Positions 24,430 to 29,393 of a stretch of DNA of 29,393 bases are shown one piece after another. The notes beneath the pieces were generated by a model, which saw only the letters and a list, made by a program, of their open reading frames with translations, did no database searches and was not told the DNA's origin. This DNA is from Thiodiazotropha sp050305975 (GTDB taxonomy: Bacteria; Pseudomonadota; Gammaproteobacteria; Chromatiales; Chromatiaceae): contig JBNLGI010000084.1 of NCBI GenBank assembly GCA_050305975.1, forward strand, positions 1-29,393. The letters run 5' to 3'. A program made the position numbers and the translations under genes. The stretch's first letter is position 1, and each line of letters opens with the position of its first letter.

Positions 24430-25787
24430 CGAAAGAGAGTAACCAGTTGAAACCACTCATTGTGGTCGAAGATGATCCGGGACTGCAGAGCCAGTTGAAA
24501 TGGAGTTTCGACGGCTACGAGGTGCATGTGGCCGAAGACCGGCAGAGTGCCATCAATCTGCTGCGCAGAACCAATGCGCCGGTGGTCACGCTGGATCTAG
24601 GCCTGCCCCCCGATCCCACCAACGAGACGGAAGGCTTCGCCGCGCTGAAAGAGATCCTCTCCCTTCAGCCGCAAACAAAAGTGATCGTGGTGACGGGCAA
24701 CGACGAGAGAGCCAACGCCCTCAAGGCCATCGAACTGGGTGCGTACGACTTCTACCAGAAGCCCATCGATCCCGATGTGCTCAAGGTCATCATCGAACGG
24801 GCCTTTCATGTGCACGCGCTGGAGATGGAAAACCAGGCGCTCTCGGCCGCACAGGAGAACACACCGCTCTCCGGCGTGATCGCCAACAGCCCCGAAATGC
24901 TCGAAGTCTGCCGCATCATCGAGAAAATCAGCCCTACCGACATCACCGCCTTGTTGTTGGGTGAGAGTGGTACGGGTAAAGAGGTTCTGGCCCGGGCGAT
25001 TCATGAGCTCAGCGATCGCAGCCAGCATCGTTTTGTCGCCATCAACTGTGCCTCGATTCCGGAGAACCTGTTGGAGAGCGAGCTCTACGGTTACGAGAAG
25101 GGCGCCTTCACGGGGGCCTCCAAGCGTACCGTAGGCAAGATCGAGACCGCCAACGGAGGCACCCTGTTCCTCGACGAGATCGGGGATATGCCCATGGGGC
25201 TGCAGGCCAAACTGTTGAGGTTCCTGCAGGAACGCGTCATCGAGCGCATCGGCGGTCGTGAAGAGATCCCGGTGGACGTCCGGGTGATCTGCGCTACCAA
25301 TCAGGACCTCGAAGAGAAGATTCGAACAGGGGAGTTCCGTGAGGATCTCTACTATCGCATCAGCGAAATCGCCATCCAGATTCCCGCGCTGCGCGAGCGG
25401 GTGGGCGATGCCGTGCTGCTGGCCTGGTCGTTCCTGAAAAAATTTACTGACCTGGGTTCATCCCGCCTGACCGGTTTTACCAACGAGGCGCTGCAGGCCA
25501 TCGAGGAGTACTCCTGGCCGGGCAATGTGCGGGAGCTGGAAAACCGCATCAAGCGGGCGGTGATTATGGCGGATGGGCCGGTGATCACGCTCGATGTGCT
25601 GCAGCTCAACACGGATACCAAGAACAGCATGCCGCTGAATCTGCGCGAGGTCAGGGAGAAGGCGGAGGCCTCAGCCGTACTGCGGGCGATGAACTATGTC
25701 GGGGGTAATGTCTCGCGTGCCGCTGAACTGCTGGGCATCAGCAGGCCCACGCTCTACGACCTGGTGAACAAGTATGGGCTCAAGTGA
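24426..25787 (+). CDS. prsR: Sigma-54-dependent response regulator PrsR of the PEP-CTERM system
   Basis: A 453-residue NtrC-like activator. The receiver domain (about 10-125) has the acidic pair in VEDDP, phospho-acceptor D57 in VVTLDLGLP and K112 in YQKPID. The AAA+ domain has Walker A GESGTGKE (K185), the sigma-54 contact loop GAFTGA (226-231) and Walker B TLFLDEIGD (D250-E251). A Fis-type helix-turn-helix ends the protein (NVSRAAELLGISRPTLYDLV). All catalytic features are intact, so it should open sigma-54 promoters when phosphorylated by PrsK. The GTG start overlaps prsK. The end overlaps xrtA by 14 nt. Confidence 0.96.
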   Translation: MTKESNQLKPLIVVEDDPGLQSQLKWSFDGYEVHVAEDRQSAINLLRRTNAPVVTLDLGLPPDPTNETEGFAALKEILSLQPQTKVIVVTGNDERANALKAIELGAYDFYQKPIDPDVLKVIIERAFHVHALEMENQALSAAQENTPLSGVIANSPEMLEVCRIIEKISPTDITALLLGESGTGKEVLARAIHELSDRSQHRFVAINCASIPENLLESELYGYEKGAFTGASKRTVGKIETANGGTLFLDEIGDMPMGLQAKLLRFLQERVIERIGGREEIPVDVRVICATNQDLEEKIRTGEFREDLYYRISEIAIQIPALRERVGDAVLLAWSFLKKFTDLGSSRLTGFTNEALQAIEEYSWPGNVRELENRIKRAVIMADGPVITLDVLQLNTDTKNSMPLNLREVREKAEASAVLRAMNYVGGNVSRAAELLGISRPTLYDLVNKYGLK

Positions 25788-27291
25788 GTCGGCGCTGGCC
25801 GCCGACAGGCGGTCGGACGTCTGGTGGCTGTTCGGGGTGCTGGCCGCCCTGCTGCTGCTCTACTCGCCGACGATTCTGAGCTTTTATCATGGTTTTTCAG
25901 AGGAGGGCTCGGAAACTTCGCATGCGCCTCTGCTGTTGCTGGTCAGCCTCTACCTGCTTTACCGTGCCTGGTCTCAATCCGGGCAACCCGTCAGGCTCCA
26001 TTTCAATCACTTGGCGATTGCCGCTCTGGTCGGACTCTCACTGATATGGCTGGTCCTGGGCTTGGTCTTTGTCGAAGCCGGACAGCAGGCGATTCTGATT
26101 CTGATCCTGGCTGCGGCGACCATCGGCATGCTGGGCATCCGCGAGGGCAGCCGGTATCTGATGCCGATTCTGCTGCTGCTCACCGTGGTGCCGGTCTGGA
26201 ACGTGTTTACCCCTTACCTGCAGAGTGCATCGGCCCAGGCATCGGCCTATCTGCTCGATCTGGCCGGTATCACCTCGACCCGCGAGGGTTATCTGTTGGT
26301 CATCCCCAATGGCACCTTCGAGGTGACCGGTTCCTGCAGCGGGCTGAAGTTTCAAATTGCCGGTGTTACGCTCGCCCTGATCCATACTCAGCTCATCAAG
26401 GTGCCTTTTCGGGTCATGCTGCCCTATGTCGCGGTGGCCTCGCTGTTGGCACTGATATCCAATGTGTTGCGCATCGTCGTCGTCGTCGTGGTCGGTTATA
26501 TCTATGGGATGGACAACGAATACGTTCAGGATCATAACTTTATCGGCTGGATTCTGTTCGCCATCTTCTTCTTTCTGTTCCTGTTTGTCGGGGAGAGAAG
26601 GCTAAAGGCCCATGAGATCCCGGCGGGATCCGGAGCGACACTGCAGCCCTGGGCAAGCGGCCCTGTGCACAAGCTGCCGGGAGCGGTGTCGGTCGTCGTG
26701 GCCTTGTCCGTCGGTCCGGCCCTCTACAGCTATTTCATGCATCACGAACAGGTTTCCTCAGGTCGCAATCTGAGTGTCCTGAAACAGCTGCCCGGCTGGC
26801 AGGTGACCGACAGCCAGCTGAGGGACTGGAGCCCGGTCTGGACCCAAGGCGACCAGACTTTCCAGGGGATGGTTTCGCTTTCGGGGGAAAGGCTCGATTT
26901 GTATGCGACGGAATTTCTTCGACAAGGTCAGGGACAGGAGGCAGTCAATGTCAGTCACCGCGTCTATGATATTGAAAAATGGTCTAGAATTTCTAGATCT
27001 GCTAGAGTTGTGGAGGTGCCCGGTTTAGGCGAAGTGGAGGTCGAAGAGACCCTGCTGAAGTCGCATGACCAAAGAAAACGTCTGGTCTGGCTATGGTATC
27101 GGACAAATGGCGAAATCGTTGCAAACCGTTACCAGGCCAAGCTGAACAATCTCCTCGGCATCTTCTCCGGCGAACCCGAGATCGCCGTCTTCGTGGTGAG
27201 CAGGGAGATTGTTCGAGACCAAGCCCATGCAGAGCTGGTGCTTGAATCATTTCTGAAAACTTACCTTGCCCAGGTGGAGGGCAACAAGTGA
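25774..27291 (+). CDS. xrtA: Exosortase A fused to an EpsI domain
   Basis: A 505-residue membrane protein. The N-terminal exosortase (about 1-275, eight or so helices) carries the cysteine-protease-like triad: C188 in GSCSGLKF, R233 in SNVLRIV and H254 in DHNFIGW. It would cut PEP-CTERM tails and pass the protein to an extracellular anchor. The C-terminal part (about 300-505), after one more helix, is an EpsI-like periplasmic domain starting LKQLPGWQV and including VWLWYRTNGE. In many genomes xrtA and epsI are separate genes, though the fusion is known for exosortase A. The ATG start lies inside the end of prsR. A short AT-rich run of rare codons occurs near 26983-27007. Confidence 0.96.
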   Translation: MGSSESALAADRRSDVWWLFGVLAALLLLYSPTILSFYHGFSEEGSETSHAPLLLLVSLYLLYRAWSQSGQPVRLHFNHLAIAALVGLSLIWLVLGLVFVEAGQQAILILILAAATIGMLGIREGSRYLMPILLLLTVVPVWNVFTPYLQSASAQASAYLLDLAGITSTREGYLLVIPNGTFEVTGSCSGLKFQIAGVTLALIHTQLIKVPFRVMLPYVAVASLLALISNVLRIVVVVVVGYIYGMDNEYVQDHNFIGWILFAIFFFLFLFVGERRLKAHEIPAGSGATLQPWASGPVHKLPGAVSVVVALSVGPALYSYFMHHEQVSSGRNLSVLKQLPGWQVTDSQLRDWSPVWTQGDQTFQGMVSLSGERLDLYATEFLRQGQGQEAVNVSHRVYDIEKWSRISRSARVVEVPGLGEVEVEETLLKSHDQRKRLVWLWYRTNGEIVANRYQAKLNNLLGIFSGEPEIAVFVVSREIVRDQAHAELVLESFLKTYLAQVEGNK

Positions 27292-27312
27292 TATTGCCTG
27301 GTCGCGCTTTCG

Positions 27313-27346
27313 GGTATAAGAACGACATACCGGAACCTGTCGGTAT
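27313..27346. promoter_or_regulatory. Alternating GGTAT / ATACC / GGTAT repeats before the export gene
   Basis: GGTAT (27313-27317), ATACC (27327-27331) and GGTAT (27342-27346) alternate, so the middle unit can pair with either neighbour. The second pair extends to ATACCG/CGGTAT with an 8-nt loop and is followed by TTTAG. This may be an operator, a weak terminator for the xrtA transcript, or a switchable leader. Confidence 0.4.
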
Positions 27347-27412
27347 TTAGTGTTGCCAGGTTTCAGCACGGCGCTGAAGAACAGACATCAATCCCAGTCG
27401 AAAGGAAAGCAT

Positions 27413-28048
27413 ATGAATCACACCGGATACCTTTTCAAGATGGTCACACTCCTGGTAGTCGTGTGGCTTGTTTCCGCATGTTCGACACCGGCAACCCTTT
27501 CCGAATCATCCTCAACAGCAGCGGATGGCGGGGGAGCGTCTTCACCACTCTATGTGATTGGTCCGGGCGACAGTCTGAATGTGTTCGTTTGGGGTGACAA
27601 CGAGCTCTCAAGCGAGGTTGTGGTGCGTCCGGACGGACTCATTACCACCCCGTTGGTGGAAGACCTTCAGGCGAGCGGAAAAACGCCGACCGAGTTGGCC
27701 AGAACCCTGGAAGAGCGACTGTCCCGATTTGTGAAGAATCCCAAGGTCACCGTCAGCGTGACCAATTTCGTCGGAAGGTACACCGAGCAGGTACGGGTGG
27801 TCGGACAGGCCGCGCAGCCACAGTCTATTCCCTATCGTGACGGCATGACGCTGTTGGATGTGATCATCGCTGTCGGTGGTTTGACAGAGTTCGCCGCCGG
27901 CAACAAAGCGACGATCGTGCGTAAGATCGGTGGCAAGGCACAGCAGTTTCGGGTAAGACTCGACGACCTGATCCGGGACGGTGATATATCGGCCAACACC
28001 CGTATGATGCCTGGTGACGTACTGATCATACCGGAGACCTGGTTCTAA
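27413..28048 (+). CDS. XrtA-associated polysaccharide export lipoprotein (Wza/EpsA type)
   Basis: A 211-residue outer-membrane lipoprotein for exopolysaccharide export. The signal peptide ends in the lipobox LVSAC (C23). The polysaccharide export domain starts YVIGPGDSLNVFVWGDNELS (about 47-66) and continues RPDGLITTPLVEDLQASG. A soluble ligand-binding beta-grasp domain follows with VVGQAAQPQSIPYRDGMTLLD in sections, ending MMPGDVLIIPETWF, as in XrtA-linked family members. The start at 27413 follows an AAAGGAAAG ribosome site; a longer frame from 27350 adds a non-signal leader and is rejected. It precedes the kinase by 42 nt. The 121-nt gap from xrtA carries repeats. Confidence 0.94.
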   Translation: MNHTGYLFKMVTLLVVVWLVSACSTPATLSESSSTAADGGGASSPLYVIGPGDSLNVFVWGDNELSSEVVVRPDGLITTPLVEDLQASGKTPTELARTLEERLSRFVKNPKVTVSVTNFVGRYTEQVRVVGQAAQPQSIPYRDGMTLLDVIIAVGGLTEFAAGNKATIVRKIGGKAQQFRVRLDDLIRDGDISANTRMMPGDVLIIPETWF

Positions 28049-28090
28049 GACGGTTTTCCAGCCACGGGTATCAATCCCAAGTGAGTACAG

Positions 28091-29011
28091 ATGAGCAGCA
28101 TCGAAAAAGCAATTGAGCGTTTAGCCAAGTCGAAAGCGGCGAATGCGAAGCAAACTGACAACGCCAAGGTGGATGGTGCGGACAAGGCTGAACCGCCGTA
28201 TCGACGGTCTACCCTTGAGGCACAGATTGCCGAGCGAGCGGAACAGCAGGAAGGAAAATCGGCAAAGTCGACAGCGCCTGAGCGTAAGCCGAATCTCAAG
28301 ATCATGTTGGACTATACGGCATTGTCTGCCTTGGGATACGTGGTTCCGGACTCCGAGAGCAAGCAATTGGCGGAGGAGTACCGGATCATCAAACGTCCGG
28401 TAGTGATGAATGCTTTTGGTAAAGGGGCCGCGCCGATCAAGCACGGCAATCTGATTTCAATCGCCAGCTCGCTGCCTTCAGAGGGTAAAACCTTTACCGC
28501 TCTCAACCTGGGGCTGAGTATCGCTTCCGAGATGGATGCCACGGTGCTGCTGATCGATGGGGACGTGATCAAAGCATCGCTCTCGAAGCTCATCGGGGCC
28601 GACTCGAATCGGGGTCTCATCGATCTTCTGGAGGATCCGGAATGCAGCGTGAACGATGTCATACTCGACACGCAAAACCCGAAACTCAAGATCATACCCG
28701 CAGGCACCCGTTCGGCGAAATCCACGGAGCTGCTCGCCAGTCAGGCCATGGAGAAGTTGCTGTCTGAGCTTGCGGAGCGGTATCGCGACAGAATCGTGTT
28801 GTTCGATTCCCCTCCCATTCTCGCCACCAGCGAGGCCTCCGTACTCAACCACCTCATGGGGCAGGTCCTGCTGGTGGTGGAGGCGGGGAGTACCCCTGTC
28901 GAAGCCGTCAAGGAGGCGGTCGGACGTCTGGATACCGATAAAGCGGTCGGCCTGATTCTGAACAAATCGAGAGACTCCAAAGCTGGCGGCTATCTCGGCT
29001 CCTACTATTAG
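28091..29011 (+). CDS. XrtA-associated tyrosine autokinase (BY-kinase)
   Basis: A 306-residue cytoplasmic kinase of the CpsD/CapB type that controls polysaccharide length by autophosphorylation. A low-complexity, charged N-terminal region (about 1-85) precedes the nucleotide-binding domain with Walker A ASSLPSEGKT (K133), Walker A' LLIDGD (153-158, Gly in place of the usual Ala) and Walker B IVLFDSPP. The C-terminal tail YLGSYY supplies the phosphorylated tyrosine cluster. It normally works with a membrane chain-length determinant protein that activates it. That gene usually lies between the export protein and the kinase and is absent here. Confidence 0.94.
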   Translation: MSSIEKAIERLAKSKAANAKQTDNAKVDGADKAEPPYRRSTLEAQIAERAEQQEGKSAKSTAPERKPNLKIMLDYTALSALGYVVPDSESKQLAEEYRIIKRPVVMNAFGKGAAPIKHGNLISIASSLPSEGKTFTALNLGLSIASEMDATVLLIDGDVIKASLSKLIGADSNRGLIDLLEDPECSVNDVILDTQNPKLKIIPAGTRSAKSTELLASQAMEKLLSELAERYRDRIVLFDSPPILATSEASVLNHLMGQVLLVVEAGSTPVEAVKEAVGRLDTDKAVGLILNKSRDSKAGGYLGSYY

Positions 29012-29157
29012 TCCGGGGTGGTATCGGGCGCTGCTGAATTCTCAAAATGTGAAAAATTTCCCAAAATACCACTCTTTCTACTAAGCTATTTGTGTCGGAA
29101 ATCATCCCTTTCGGAGACTCCATAGGCGTGCTTTCGACTGCGGAGCGGCGAATATAA
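29012..29157. other. Noncoding stretch after the kinase with a long-spaced inverted repeat
   Basis: GTGGTAT (29018-29024) and ATACCAC (29066-29072) are exact complements 41 nt apart around an AT-rich middle. TATAAC at 29153-29158 could be a -10 box for the next transcript, but the -35 region (CTTTCG) is poor. No gene is seen. Confidence 0.4.
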
Positions 29158-29330
29158 CCCTCTGTAATTAATAATAAAGATCACACTCGTCACAGAGGGA
29201 GTAAGACCGGGCCTGCAGCCCGGATTCAGGGCCATGAGGCTACCGAGCTTTCACTTGAGTCGGCATGGGCGAGTCTGGATAATGCCTCGCTCAAGAATCA
29301 CGACAACTACAGACTCGTCCCAGGTGGGGA
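29158..29330 (+). ncRNA. Candidate structured leader upstream of the pntA-like gene
   Basis: Three successive inverted repeats: CCCTCTGT (29158-29165) with ACAGAGGG (29192-29199); CCGGGC (29207-29212) with GCCCGG (29218-29223); and GGGCGAGTCTG (29267-29277) with CAGACTCGTCCC (29310-29321), which has one bulged T. The last stem ends 4 nt before the GGGGA ribosome site of the next gene, so folding could influence translation. It does not match any riboswitch class I can recall with confidence. Part of it is also readable as an in-frame extension of the next gene, which I consider unlikely. Confidence 0.4.
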
Positions 29331-29341
29331 ATAATAAAACG

Positions 29342-29393
29342 ATGAAAATATGCCTTTTGAAGGAGTCTTTGCCGGGTGAGACCCGGGTGGCGC
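29342..29393 (+). CDS. pntA: NAD(P) transhydrogenase subunit alpha, N-terminus only (partial)
   Basis: The first 17 residues MKICLLKESLPGETRVA are visible before the window ends. The pattern MKI--KE--PGE-RVA is the start shared by the alpha subunit of proton-translocating transhydrogenase and by alanine dehydrogenase. The PGETRVA form favours PntA. A GGGGA ribosome site lies 11 nt before the ATG. The frame is open further upstream to an ATG at 29234, but that part lies in the structured leader and does not resemble the family. Alanine dehydrogenase remains possible. Confidence 0.6.
   Translation, partial: MKICLLKESLPGETRVA

Noticed and set aside
26476..26487. GTC triplet repeat in xrtA as a phase-variation tract
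   Set aside because: Only four units, codes for membrane-helix valines, and copy changes would not shift the frame.
27341..27356. Sigma-54 promoter before the export gene (TCGG...TTGCC)
   Set aside because: The GG and GC elements are 11 rather than 10 nt apart and the flanking consensus is poor.
29180..29245. c-di-GMP (GEMM) riboswitch before the transhydrogenase gene
   Set aside because: CACAGAGGGAGTAAGACC is only loosely similar to the GEMM start, and the conserved ACGCAAAGCC core is missing.
1..29393. CRISPR array, insertion sequence or rRNA genes
   Set aside because: No regularly spaced direct repeats, transposase motifs or rRNA sequence were seen on either strand.

Overview
The window (about 29.4 kb) reads as chromosomal DNA of a Gram-negative gammaproteobacterium of moderately high GC. 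The evidence is a PrmB ribosomal-protein methyltransferase, an IscR numbered like the E. coli protein, HemN, a type II secretion operon with an outer-membrane secretin, and an exosortase A (XrtA/PEP-CTERM) locus. The lineage (possibly a sulfur-oxidising group) is inferred from gene content only and is weakly supported.

Region 1 (1-2458) is AT-richer accessory DNA. A large protein with an N-terminal receiver domain runs in from the left edge. A Vsr-type mismatch endonuclease follows 4 nt later. A gene-poor stretch ends in a fragment matching the 3' end of a tRNA gene (probably tRNA-Leu). This looks like the right end of a defence or restriction-modification island inserted at a tRNA.

Region 2 (2664-8625) holds core genes on the plus strand: a CPA2 cation/proton antiporter, a DUF482/FemAB-like acyltransferase, a lone iscR with an IscR-type operator, prmB, a small uncharacterised protein, and hemN.

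Region 3 (8713-10930) holds two membrane glycan-assembly enzymes, a polyprenyl-phosphate sugar-phosphotransferase and a WecG/TagA glycosyltransferase. Both probably belong to exopolysaccharide synthesis.

Region 4 (21998 down to 11011, minus strand) is one tight type II secretion operon in the order gspG-H-I-J-K-L-M-N-D-E-F, ending with a small Sel1-repeat lipoprotein. gspC, gspO and a recognisable gspS are absent. The lipoprotein is a plausible but untested secretin pilotin.

Region 5 (22321-29011, plus strand) is divergent from gspG and holds prsK, prsR, xrtA (exosortase fused to an EpsI domain), a Wza-type export lipoprotein and an XrtA-type tyrosine autokinase. PrsK/PrsR would sense and switch on sigma-54-dependent PEP-CTERM genes. 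XrtA would process and anchor PEP-CTERM proteins, and the export protein and kinase would run the accompanying polysaccharide. The usual chain-length determinant and any PEP-CTERM substrate are missing from the window.

Region 6 (29012-29393) is a noncoding stretch with several inverted repeats, followed by the first 17 codons of a probable NAD(P) transhydrogenase alpha subunit. It may be a structured mRNA leader. No wholly new system could be proven. The most promising leads are the receiver-Vsr island end, the lipoprotein tied to a GspC-less secretion operon inside an exosortase locus, and the structured leader.
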